A stretch of DNA of 16,031 bases from JAVBSX01 sp031549565 (GTDB lineage: Bacteria; Planctomycetota; Planctomycetia; Pirellulales; Thermoguttaceae): assembly GCA_031549565.1 (NCBI GenBank), contig JAVBPO010000114.1, forward strand, positions 1 through 16,031, given 5' to 3'. Shown here in pieces: positions 1 to 8,139 of this stretch; within the stretch, counting starts at the first letter, position 1, and each line of letters begins with the position of its first letter. The position numbers and the translations under genes were made by a program. The notes beneath the pieces were generated by a model. It had not been told where the DNA came from, searched no databases, and was given only the letters and a program-made list of their open reading frames with translations.

Positions 1-1
1 T

Positions 2-298
2 ACCTTAACACATTTTAAACTTTGCAGTTCTCTTGCTGCGGAGCAGGCGAGGGCGTATGCGAAACGCCTTGAAATTCATTACACGCCGAAGCACGGCAGT
101 TGGTTGGACGCGGCGGAGATCGAGTTGAGCATTTTGACGAAGCAATGTTTGAATCGTCGGATTGGGGATATTGAAACGTATCGTCGGGAGGTGAAGGCTT
201 GGCAGGACGCTCGGAACGCTTCCGGCAAGGGCGTTGACTGGCAGTTCACCACCGACGACGCTCGAATCAAACTCAAAAGACTTTATCCGCAATTTTAG
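2..298 (+). CDS. IS630-family transposase, C-terminal part (runs off left edge)
   Basis: The frame is open from base 2 to the TAG at 296-298, and the start lies outside the window. The readable part includes HYTPKHGSWLDAAEIELS (about bases 80-133), the block typical of IS630 transposases that contains the last acidic residue of the DDE catalytic triad. It ends in WQFTTDDARIKLKRLYPQF, the usual IS630 tail. The enzyme would cut and rejoin DNA at the element ends, generally at TA targets. Only about 98 codons are visible of a protein usually near 330-370 residues, so it cannot be judged intact or broken. The right terminal repeat should lie between 298 and about 400, but I could not delimit it because the left end is not in the window. 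The next readable coding is a truncated FGE-type gene, which suggests the element landed in or beside that gene. Confidence 0.85.
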   Translation, partial: TLTHFKLCSSLAAEQARAYAKRLEIHYTPKHGSWLDAAEIELSILTKQCLNRRIGDIETYRREVKAWQDARNASGKGVDWQFTTDDARIKLKRLYPQF

Positions 299-368
299 AA
301 CTGGTCGGGTACTACCAGGAGTTCGCCGAAGGAAAAATCAAAGACGCGTTTATTTCCTCGTCGCGTAA

Positions 369-659
369 AGAAAATTTCGGAATCAAAAAAACATGAGAAA
401 CGATGGCGTCGTCCGGGGCGGTTCCTGCGACCATACTCCGGCGGACTGCCGGAGCGCGAGCCGGATGTTTTCGACCATCCGTTGGCATAGTCAGGACCCA
501 CCTTTCCCGCAAGGTATCTGGTGGACGACCGACGCTCCTTACGTCGGGTTTCGTGTCGTGCGACCTCTGGAACCTCCCCAAACGGAAGACGAAGCGGGAC
601 TTTACAATCTGAACCCGGAAGTTTGGACGAAATACCGTGAATTGAACCAGCGCATGTAG
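369..659 (+). pseudogene. FGE/SUMF1-domain protein, C-terminal remnant
   Basis: The frame opens after a stop at 366-368; the first ATG is at 393 and the TAG is at 657-659. From that ATG the peptide reads DGVVRGGSCDHTPADCRSASR (residues 4-24) and then GIWWTTDAPYVGFRVVRPL. This is the C-terminal core of the formylglycine-generating-enzyme-sulfatase domain (SUMF1 family). True FGE converts a sulfatase cysteine to formylglycine. Most planctomycete paralogues have Trp in the RGGSW block and are not proven enzymes; here it is Cys (residue 12), with a second Cys at 19. The N-terminal two thirds of the fold are missing, so this is almost certainly a remnant, probably cut by the IS630 element upstream. 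The stretch at 295-393 reads in another frame without a recognisable match. The stop codon abuts a palindromic repeat starting at 659. Confidence 0.72.
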
Positions 660-714
660 TTAGCCCCGTCGCCTGCGACGGGCCGGACGGCGGTTCGCAG
701 GCGAACCGGCTAAC
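659..714. repeat. REP-like inverted palindrome pair, copy 1
   Basis: Two facing units. The first is GTTAGC (659-664) followed by the 18-nt palindrome CCCGTCGCCTGCGACGGG (665-682). After an 8-nt spacer comes CGGTTCGCAGGCGAACCG (691-708) followed by GCTAAC (709-714), which is the same head on the other strand. Both have an 8-bp stem and a centre reading CCTG on the head strand, but different stem sequences. The arrangement resembles a BIME of REP units. It begins on the last base of the FGE-remnant stop codon. Confidence 0.8.
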
Positions 715-725
715 GGACGCTTCCC

Positions 726-753
726 TTGGAGAAACGCGAACAGGGGATAAAAT
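726..753 (+). promoter_or_regulatory. Possible sigma70-type promoter for eno
   Basis: TTGGAG (726-731), a 16-nt gap and TAAAAT (748-753) make a plausible -35/-10 pair about 60 bp upstream of the enolase start. It is the best match between the repeat pair at 659-714 and the gene. A transcript starting near 760 would carry the hairpin at 770-787 in its leader. This rests on consensus resemblance only. Confidence 0.35.
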
Positions 754-769
754 AGTGTTCGGTCAATTA

Positions 770-787
770 CGGTTCGTGGGCGAACCG
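770..787. repeat. Hairpin in eno leader, degenerate relative of the GTTAGC palindromes
   Basis: CGGTTCGTGGGCGAACCG has a 7-bp perfect stem and a TGGG loop. Its stem matches the second unit of the pair at 691-708 (CGGTTCG / CGAACCG), but the centre is changed and no GTTAGC head is visible. It ends 29 nt before the enolase ATG, just ahead of the Shine-Dalgarno site AAGGA at 803-806. Confidence 0.6.
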
Positions 788-816
788 GGTCACTTTAAAT
801 GAAAGGAACATGAATC

Positions 817-2118
<1,302 letters not shown>

Positions 2119-2123
2119 TCAAC

Positions 2124-2222
2124 AAAGAGCCGCATGGGGAGCGAAGCGTACCTTGCGGAACAGGGAGAAACTCTCAACTGTTCCGCAAGCTCCACTTCGT
2201 TTCGCGTGCGGCTCTTTTCCTT
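2124..2222 (+). terminator. Long imperfect hairpin with U-rich tail, likely eno terminator
   Basis: Three nested arms form one long stem. AAAGAGCCGCA (2124-2134) pairs perfectly with 2207-2217. GCGAAGCG (2141-2148) pairs with 2198-2205 with one G-U pair. CTTGCGGAACAG (2152-2163) pairs perfectly with 2178-2189. At the tip, GAGA and TCTC can pair around AAC. TTTTCCTTTT follows at 2215-2224, overlapping the end of the stem. It begins 6 nt after the enolase stop. The size (about 94 nt) exceeds a usual intrinsic terminator, so it could also be a palindromic repeat serving as one. Confidence 0.6.
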
Positions 2223-2238
2223 TTATCCCAGCATACCC

Positions 2239-3201
2239 ATGGATTCCTTTCGTCCCGACATTCTTTCCTATATCAACGATTTACGGCGTGAAGTCGACGA
2301 GTGCCTCGACGAATTCTCCGAACCGAAGCCGGGAACGCCCAAACGGCTCGGGGAAGCGATGCGGTACAGTCTGCTCGCGCCGGGAAAGCGAATTCGACCG
2401 CTGTTGACGCTTTTGGCCGGTGATCTTTGCGGAGCTCCGCGAAAATTGAGTATACCCGCCGCGTGCGCCGTCGAAATGATCCACGCGTATTCCCTGATTC
2501 ACGACGATCTTCCCGCGATGGACGACGATCAGTTGCGTCGCGGTCGTCCGACGTGTCACGTTCAATTCGACGAGGGAACCGCGATTCTCGCCGGCGACGC
2601 CTTGTTGACGCTCGCTTTTGAGACCCTTTCCCACCGTATTGAATCGCAATCCCTCGCCGGGCAGTGCTGTGCCGTACTTTCGGAAGCGGCCGGATCGACC
2701 CAGTTGGTCGGCGGGCAAGCGGACGATCTGGACGCAGCCGACAATCCAACGATCGCGGGAGATTACGACGCTTCGGTCAAATTTCTCGAATCGATCCACT
2801 TGCGCAAAACCGGCGCCCTGCTTCGGGCTTCGCTGCGACTGGGCGGGTTGGTCGGCGGCGCGAAAGAAGAAAAAATTCTGGCCTTGGAAGAGTACGGCGT
2901 CAACTTCGGTTTGGCGTTTCAAATTACCGACGACCTGCTCGACTGGATCGGCGACGAAGACGCCGTGGGAAAAAGATTGCGTAAAGACGCCGAACACCAT
3001 AAGCTGACGTTTCCCGGTCTGCTCGGGGTCGATGAGAGCCGTTGCGAGGCGGCGGAAAAAGTGCAAAAAGCGTGTTTGGCTCTGGACATTTTCAAACCGC
3101 TGATCGAATCGGAGCCGGTTAACGCCGGAGGGATTTCCCGACGACTCATCTATGATACGCTCGCCGCCTTGGCAAGGTACCTGATCGAAAGAAGAAATTG
3201 A
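2239..3201 (+). CDS. ispA: Short-chain polyprenyl diphosphate synthase (farnesyl/geranylgeranyl type)
   Basis: Condenses isopentenyl diphosphate with allylic diphosphates to make the C15/C20 precursors of quinones, carotenoids and lipid carriers; cytosolic. The product has 320 residues with GKRIRP (49-54), the first Asp-rich motif DDLPAMD (89-95), the R-R-G-R-P block after it, Lys190-Thr191, GLAFQITDDLLD with the second Asp-rich motif (231-235), and KDAEHHKLTFPGLLG, typical of the IspA/GGPP synthase branch. I chose the ATG at 2239, although the frame is open further upstream, because that extension would translate the terminator hairpin and adds no family sequence. No clear Shine-Dalgarno site precedes it. 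The gene lies 30 nt before glmM and is probably co-transcribed with it. Product chain length cannot be fixed from sequence alone. Confidence 0.93.
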   Translation: MDSFRPDILSYINDLRREVDECLDEFSEPKPGTPKRLGEAMRYSLLAPGKRIRPLLTLLAGDLCGAPRKLSIPAACAVEMIHAYSLIHDDLPAMDDDQLRRGRPTCHVQFDEGTAILAGDALLTLAFETLSHRIESQSLAGQCCAVLSEAAGSTQLVGGQADDLDAADNPTIAGDYDASVKFLESIHLRKTGALLRASLRLGGLVGGAKEEKILALEEYGVNFGLAFQITDDLLDWIGDEDAVGKRLRKDAEHHKLTFPGLLGVDESRCEAAEKVQKACLALDIFKPLIESEPVNAGGISRRLIYDTLAALARYLIERRN

Positions 3202-3231
3202 ACCGAATCGACTCATTCCCACTCTATTCGC

Positions 3232-4599
3232 ATGTCTGAACTGATTATCAGCGTTTCCGGGCTTCGAGGAATTATCGGTGAAACTTTGACGCCGGAAGTC
3301 GCGATCCGTTATGCAACGGCGTTTTCCTCGGGCACGGCGTCGGGGCCGTTCGTGATCACCCGGGACGGTCGTCCGACCGGCGCGATGCTCGCCCACGCGA
3401 TTCATGCCGGGCTCAACGCCGTCGGACGCGACACGATTGACGCCGGAGTCGCCGCGACCCCGACGACCGGCGTGCTGATTCGCGAACGGAAAGCCGCCGG
3501 CGGAATCCAGATTTCCGCGAGCCATAATCCGAGTGAGTACAACGGTATCAAACTCTTTTCCGCCGAAGGACGCGTGATTCCCAAAACGCCCGGCGCCGCC
3601 GTGCTCCAGCGGTACAATGAAAACCGTATCGATTGGGTCGCTCATAACCAGGTCGGAAAGTCGTTCGTTTGTGAACAGGTGATCGAGTCGCACTTGAAAA
3701 AAGTGCTCCGAACCGTCGACGCCGACGCAATCCGGAAGCGAAAATTCAAAGTGCTCCTCGATTCCAATCGCGGAGCCGGGAGCATCCTCGGCCAAGCGTT
3801 GCTTCACGAGCTCGGCTGCGAAATCGTGCTGCTCGGCGGAGAGCCGGACGGGTTGTTCGAGCATATTCCGGAGCCGACCGTCGAGAATCTTGAGCCGGTT
3901 TTCGAGAAAGTCCGGGCGGCGAAAGTCGACGTCGGTTTCTGCCAGGATCCGGACGCAGACCGGCTCGCCGTGATCGACCAGAACGGTCGCTACATCGGCG
4001 AGGAATATACCGTTGCGCTTTGCGTGGAGCACGTTTTGCGAAATCATGCCCTGCGGAAGCGGGCCAAAGGTCCGATCGTGATCAACTGCTCGTCCAGCCG
4101 TATGACGCAGGATATCGCCGAATATTACGGCGTTCCGCTCTTCCAGAGCCCGGTCGGGGAAGTGAACGTCGTCGATTTCATGATCGAACAAGGGGCGATG
4201 TTCGGCGGTGAAGGAAACGGCGGTCCGATCGATCCGGAAGTCGGCTGGGTCCGCGACAGCTTCGTCGGTATGGCCCAGATTCTCGACGCGATGTGCTTGC
4301 GAAACAAGACGATTGCCGAACTGGCCGACGAACTCCCGAAGTACGCAATCGTCAAGCAGAAAATCACGCTCCCGCCCGGAACGACGCCGCAGCGGATCCG
4401 CGAAATGATGGACGAGCTGGAAAAAAAATTCGCCGATCAAAAGTGCGATCGGCAGGACGGTTTACGCATCGATTGGCCGCAGGCGTGGGTCTTGATTCGC
4501 GGCAGCAACACCGAACCGATTTTGCGCATCGTCGCCGAAGCGAAAACGGAAGCCGAAGCGATCGAACTGTGCGAAAAAGTCCGCGGCAACCTAAGTTAG
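3232..4599 (+). CDS. glmM: Phosphoglucosamine mutase / phosphomannomutase-type phosphohexomutase
   Basis: Member of the alpha-D-phosphohexomutase superfamily, which moves phosphate between C1 and C6 of a sugar. It probably makes glucosamine-1-phosphate for UDP-GlcNAc synthesis. Its 455 residues show the phosphoserine loop ISASHNP (catalytic Ser97), the metal loop DPDADR (Asp239, 241, 243), the sugar loop GGEGNGG (325-331) and the phosphate loop RGSNTEP (423-429), so all four domains are complete. The GEGNGG form differs from the E. coli GlmM loop and is seen in the archaeal-like branch that mixes PMM and GlmM annotations, so the substrate is less certain than the fold. The ATG at 3232 has no obvious Shine-Dalgarno. 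The TAG stop lies inside the GTTAGC head of a palindromic repeat, so the last residues may have been set by repeat insertion. Confidence 0.85.
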   Translation: MSELIISVSGLRGIIGETLTPEVAIRYATAFSSGTASGPFVITRDGRPTGAMLAHAIHAGLNAVGRDTIDAGVAATPTTGVLIRERKAAGGIQISASHNPSEYNGIKLFSAEGRVIPKTPGAAVLQRYNENRIDWVAHNQVGKSFVCEQVIESHLKKVLRTVDADAIRKRKFKVLLDSNRGAGSILGQALLHELGCEIVLLGGEPDGLFEHIPEPTVENLEPVFEKVRAAKVDVGFCQDPDADRLAVIDQNGRYIGEEYTVALCVEHVLRNHALRKRAKGPIVINCSSSRMTQDIAEYYGVPLFQSPVGEVNVVDFMIEQGAMFGGEGNGGPIDPEVGWVRDSFVGMAQILDAMCLRNKTIAELADELPKYAIVKQKITLPPGTTPQRIREMMDELEKKFADQKCDRQDGLRIDWPQAWVLIRGSNTEPILRIVAEAKTEAEAIELCEKVRGNLS

Positions 4600-4676
4600 C
4601 CCCGTCACCCGCGACGGGCTGGGAACAATATTCACGAAACGAAAGACAACAGCGGTTCGCAGGCGAACCGGCTAAT
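4595..4676. repeat. REP-like inverted palindrome pair, copy 2
   Basis: Same architecture as 659-714. GTTAGC (4595-4600) precedes CCCGTCACCCGCGACGGG (4601-4618), a unit with decayed symmetry. After a 34-nt spacer comes CGGTTCGCAGGCGAACCG (4653-4670), identical to 691-708, and GCTAAT (4671-4676). The head overlaps the glmM stop codon (TAG, 4597-4599). The element fills most of the gap between glmM and the next gene. Confidence 0.8.
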
Positions 4677-4691
4677 GGATATCGCACGATA

Positions 4692-5957
4692 ATGATTCGC
4701 TTTTGTTTGACGGTTTTTCTGTTCGGTTTGACCTGTGTTTGTGCGGCGGAAACGGTCGACTCTTCGACGCTGGCCGGGCGAGTGATGTGCGGGTATCAGG
4801 CGTGGTTCCGCTGCCCCGGTGATGCCAGTGATATCGGATGGTATCATTGGGTGCGGAGTCGAAAAGAATTTCGACCTGAACTTCTGACCGTTGAAATGTG
4901 GCCGGACGTTTCGATCTATCCGGGCTCCGAAACGTATCCCGTCCCCGGTTTTACGCATCCGGACGGTTCCCAGGCCCGACTGTTCAGCTCCGACAGCCGG
5001 GTGGTCGTCGCCCGACATTTCGAGCTGCTCCGCGATTACGGGATCGACGGCGTTTGGCTGCAACGGTTTTTGGTCGGACTTCCCGGCCAAGGGCCGCTTC
5101 CGGCGGAATTGTGCGAAAAATATACGACGTCCCAGAAAAGGATTACGGAATTCGTTCGCGAATCGGCGACCGAAACGGGCCGGGTGTGGGCAATATCGTA
5201 CGACATTGCCGGGATGCCGAACGAACACATTTACGAAACGCTCTTCGAAAACTGGAAACAGACGGTCGACGCCGGAATCGTTGCCGACGAGCGATATTTG
5301 AAACACGACGGCAAACCGGTCGTACAAATCTGGGGATTTTACGGCGCCAACGAACACAACCGCATGACGCCGGACCTCGCGAATCGACTGATCGACTTCT
5401 TCGAACAGTCGGGAAAGTACCAGGCGACGCTTGTCGGCGGAGGAAGCTGGGACTGGAACCGCAATCCCGATCCCGAATGGGCCGCGTTTTACAAACGGTT
5501 CAAAGTCTATTGTCCGTGGAACATCGGAAATTTCGCACCAAATCCGACGACGGGGGAAATGGGCGCGTCGATGAGTTTCTGGAGCGACGACCGCGACGCC
5601 GCGGAGCAAAACGGGACGCTTTGGATCCCGACGGTTTACCCGGGGTTCGCCTGGGATAATCTGCAACAAAAAGAGCCGGGCACGACTTTGACGCCGCGAC
5701 GCAAAGGGATGTTTCTCTGGGAACAGTTTTGCGTATTGGCTCGGATGAAGCAGACGTCGGTGTACGTTTCGATGTTCGACGAGTACGACGAAGGGACCGC
5801 GATCTTGCCGATTTGTGACACCCCACCGGTCCAGGGGTATTTCGTCGATAACGAAGGAATGCCCGGCGACTGGTATCTCCGGATCGTCGGCGAAGGGGCG
5901 AAAATGATTCGCGGCGAAATTCCCTATTCGGAAACGATTCCTTTTGAGCCGAATTGA
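4692..5957 (+). CDS. Exported glycoside hydrolase family 71/99-like protein
   Basis: The product has 421 residues with an N-terminal signal peptide (MIRFCLTVFLFGLTCVCAA; cleavage likely near Ala18-Ala19, where LTCVC could also serve as a weak lipobox). The mature part follows the GH71/GH99-like pattern often labelled xylosidase/arabinosidase: VMCGYQAWFRCPGD (31-44), GWYHW (49-53), DGVWLQRF (119-126), a beta-strand and YDIAG (170-174), QIWGF (212-216), and MFDEYDEGTAI (361-371), where GH99 enzymes carry their acidic pair; Glu364 and Glu367 are the candidates. It would act on a polysaccharide in the periplasm-like space or at the surface; substrate unknown. I chose the ATG at 4692 because it gives the signal peptide, although the frame is open upstream through glmM. 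The gene follows the repeat pair and its 3' end overlaps the convergent sigma gene by 34 bp. Confidence 0.8.
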   Translation: MIRFCLTVFLFGLTCVCAAETVDSSTLAGRVMCGYQAWFRCPGDASDIGWYHWVRSRKEFRPELLTVEMWPDVSIYPGSETYPVPGFTHPDGSQARLFSSDSRVVVARHFELLRDYGIDGVWLQRFLVGLPGQGPLPAELCEKYTTSQKRITEFVRESATETGRVWAISYDIAGMPNEHIYETLFENWKQTVDAGIVADERYLKHDGKPVVQIWGFYGANEHNRMTPDLANRLIDFFEQSGKYQATLVGGGSWDWNRNPDPEWAAFYKRFKVYCPWNIGNFAPNPTTGEMGASMSFWSDDRDAAEQNGTLWIPTVYPGFAWDNLQQKEPGTTLTPRRKGMFLWEQFCVLARMKQTSVYVSMFDEYDEGTAILPICDTPPVQGYFVDNEGMPGDWYLRIVGEGAKMIRGEIPYSETIPFEPN

Positions 5958-8038
5958 AGCTCCGATTCTTGTTGGGGCCGCGTGTACGCCCATAACGCCA
6001 AGGTCGTGTAGATCGCAAGGCTGATTCCGGCGAAAAGGTGGAAATAGTAAAAGTTGTATTTCGCCAAATCCAATGCGGCGATAGTGTCCAGTTGACCTTT
6101 TTCCATCCATCCGAAAAGAAAGTTCCTGACCGTTTCGTTGGACATCAGCGGCGTCCATTCGGCGGTCGCGGCGACCCAGAGACCGATTCCGAAAAAGAGT
6201 GCCGCGTAAAGCCGGTTGCGCAGATACGGTTTGCACGTCCCCCAAAACGCGACGAGTACGGAAAGCACCGTCGCGATGCAGATGCTGCGAAAAAGCATAT
6301 GGATCGGAAAATTGAACGCATACGGATCATAGAGTCCCCAAAGATACCGTTTCGCGTATGCGATATTGAACCCGACAACGAGAACGAAAATCAGAAGAGG
6401 TGCCATCGTGAGGAGAAAGAGCGACGATTTTATGAATCGGCGACGCCTTTCCGGGCTCACGGCTTCGGCAGTCCAATTGTCGTAATCGGCGTTTCCCGTT
6501 TCCGAGAGCGTGATGCCTCGTGAAATCAATTTGAAGAATACGATTTGAAGGGTGGTGTTCAATGTGATTTCCCAAGCCGTCAGTCCAAAAATGAAATGGT
6601 TTTGTATTGAAGAACGTAGCCCCCACATCGAATAGAAATGAATCGCCTGCCAAATCAAGTATCCGCAATAGGCCAGCAGCACCGTTGCGATGGTCCAATT
6701 TCGTTTGAACCTCAATCCGGCATCGGTCCGGAAATAATCCCGCCAACCGGCCAACCAACCGAGGATACCGCGATAGATGCGGATCTCGTTCTCGAAGGTC
6801 GATAACGCAAGTCTCTCATGGAGCGCGGGCGCCTCGCCCGCCCGAAGTTCATTATCACGTTGTAGGATTTCGAGTTTGCCGTTTTCTCGGGCGGGCGAGG
6901 CACCCACCCTCCATAGTTCTTCATACAACAACTTCTGCCAACGACAAACGACGTACAGCACCAAAGCCGCGAGAAGCAGGAATACGGGGACATCGACGAC
7001 GTATCCTTTAACGAAATTTATGAGGGCTGCCGCAGGCCCAAGATTGGTTTCCAAATTCGAAGGAATCAAATTGATCGAGCAATACATCTGGTAAAACGTG
7101 ACGCCAATGATCGCCGTAATATAGTACAGCCACGCGAGAAGAGTCGGCATCGCGTAGACAAGCAAATTCACGTCGAGCGCCGCGCTGATCATGAGGCGTT
7201 TGGTCTGCGGTGTCGGGGAACGTTTAATCGCGATCCAAAGTCCGTAAAGACAGACGATCGCTAGTCCGGTCGTACTGATGGAGCTGAAGAGGAACAACCC
7301 GATCAGGCTCAAGACGGCAAGGAACGACAAACCACCGCCGAAGGACGCCGCGCCCGCCCCGCTGCCGAAAAGACCGATCGATTTCGAGACGCCGACGCTC
7401 GTACAACCGGCCGTTGCCGCAAGCGGGATCGCCGCGAGAACGGCCAACGTAAACGCTGTGTCCGGCCGGGTTGCCGTGAGCGTGCGCTCGACCGTCTTTT
7501 CGACCTCGGTTTTCAAGAGTTTCCGACCACGGGACAAACGCTGCCGTACCGTTTCTTCCGTGAGGCCCAACGCGGCGGCGATCTCCGCGATTTCCGCCCC
7601 CTGCCGGTAGAACATGATCAGCGGCTCCCGATACAGCGGCGCGATTTCGGCAAGCGAACTCCAAACGAGCTGAGCTTCCTCCTTCGCGGCAACCGTTTCG
7701 ACCGGATCGGAGTCGACAATCGAAACTTCGGCTTGCTCCAACGAAGTCGATTGAACGAGCGGATCGGTTTTCGTGCGCCGCAGCCAATTGTTCGCGCAGT
7801 TTCGGGCAATGCCGCAGATCCAGCCGGGAAACTTCAACGGCTCTTTCAACTCCGAGAGCTTGCTCCAAGCGATCAGGAACGTCTCTTGGGCCAAATCCTC
7901 GCTCCGCTGGAAGTCGCCGGTCATGCTCAGCGTCGTCGCGCTGACGAGTCCCTGATATTTGCCGACCAACTCGGCAAACGCACTGCGATCCCCCCGGGAA
8001 GCGGCGGAAATTCGTGTCAACAGTTGGTCCGTGGTCAT
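5924..8038 (-). CDS. ECF-type sigma factor fused to a multi-spanning membrane domain
   Basis: The product has 704 residues. Residues 1-90 form sigma region 2 (FAELVGKYQGLV, then DLAQETFLIAWSKL, FPGWICGIARNCANNWLRR). Residues 125-180 form region 4 (LYREPLIMFYRQGAEIAEIAAALGL, then the helix-turn-helix EETVRQRLSRGRKLLK). After RPDTAFTLAVLAAIP comes about 500 residues with roughly 11 hydrophobic segments (near 196-212, 237-253, 255-272, 288-316, 347-366, 448-470, 481-503, 538-562, 580-601, 610-628, 664-684). ECF factors with C-terminal membrane extensions are known in Planctomycetes; the extension may hold the sigma domain at the membrane, replacing a separate anti-sigma factor (inference). The ATG at 8038 is preferred over an upstream TTG (8101) because the latter would translate a palindromic repeat; CAGGTG lies upstream. 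Residues about 376-408 are encoded by an inserted palindromic element. Confidence 0.88.
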   Translation of the reverse strand: MTTDQLLTRISAASRGDRSAFAELVGKYQGLVSATTLSMTGDFQRSEDLAQETFLIAWSKLSELKEPLKFPGWICGIARNCANNWLRRTKTDPLVQSTSLEQAEVSIVDSDPVETVAAKEEAQLVWSSLAEIAPLYREPLIMFYRQGAEIAEIAAALGLTEETVRQRLSRGRKLLKTEVEKTVERTLTATRPDTAFTLAVLAAIPLAATAGCTSVGVSKSIGLFGSGAGAASFGGGLSFLAVLSLIGLFLFSSISTTGLAIVCLYGLWIAIKRSPTPQTKRLMISAALDVNLLVYAMPTLLAWLYYITAIIGVTFYQMYCSINLIPSNLETNLGPAAALINFVKGYVVDVPVFLLLAALVLYVVCRWQKLLYEELWRVGASPARENGKLEILQRDNELRAGEAPALHERLALSTFENEIRIYRGILGWLAGWRDYFRTDAGLRFKRNWTIATVLLAYCGYLIWQAIHFYSMWGLRSSIQNHFIFGLTAWEITLNTTLQIVFFKLISRGITLSETGNADYDNWTAEAVSPERRRRFIKSSLFLLTMAPLLIFVLVVGFNIAYAKRYLWGLYDPYAFNFPIHMLFRSICIATVLSVLVAFWGTCKPYLRNRLYAALFFGIGLWVAATAEWTPLMSNETVRNFLFGWMEKGQLDTIAALDLAKYNFYYFHLFAGISLAIYTTLALWAYTRPQQESELQFGSKGIVSE
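6818..6914. repeat. 97-bp palindromic element inside the sigma/membrane gene
   Basis: The arms are GCCTCGCCCGCCCGA (6831-6845) and its exact reverse complement (6887-6901). They extend outward to 28 bp (6818-6845 / 6887-6914) with 3 mismatches, around a 41-bp centre. The gene frame stays open through it, adding about 31 residues (from GASPARENGK to GEAPALHE) in a loop between the fifth and sixth membrane segments. The encoded text, rich in Gly-Ala-Pro-Arg, is unlike the surrounding hydrophobic protein. It looks like a mobile palindrome (MITE/REP type) that landed in frame. Confidence 0.75.
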
Positions 8039-8072
8039 AAAAGCACCTGTCCTGATGTGAGAGCCGTTCAAG

Positions 8073-8096
8073 GGCGGGGCAGGCCCCGCCGCTAAC
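8073..8096 (-). repeat. Single GTTAGC palindrome unit
   Basis: On the minus strand this reads GTTAGC followed by GGCGGGGCCTGCCCCGCC: an 8-bp stem with CCTG at the centre, the same head and centre as the units at 659-714 and 4595-4676 but an entirely different stem. It lies 34 nt upstream of the sigma gene start and downstream of the oxidoreductase stop, so it may also act as a terminator or processing site between the two. Confidence 0.7.
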
Positions 8097-8139
8097 GACA
8101 AGTGGTTGGGTCAGGGGCTTTTGTGACGGGGAAAACCGC

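Noticed and set aside
2134..2238. Upstream extension of ispA to 2134
   Set aside because: It would translate the eno terminator hairpin and adds residues unlike any prenyl synthase; the ATG at 2239 fits family length.
2281..4440. 719-codon open frame on the minus strand opposite ispA and glmM
   Set aside because: It spans two well-identified plus-strand genes and their gap, has no recognisable family and an odd residue bias (many F, R, V, D). It is an antisense artefact of codon bias.
4293..4691. Upstream extension of the GH71/99-like gene through glmM
   Set aside because: It overlaps the end of glmM out of frame and hides the clear signal peptide that begins at 4692.
4632..6245. 537-codon minus-strand frame opposite the GH71/99-like gene
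   Set aside because: The plus-strand frame has a signal peptide and family motifs; this one has none and runs into the sigma gene in another frame.
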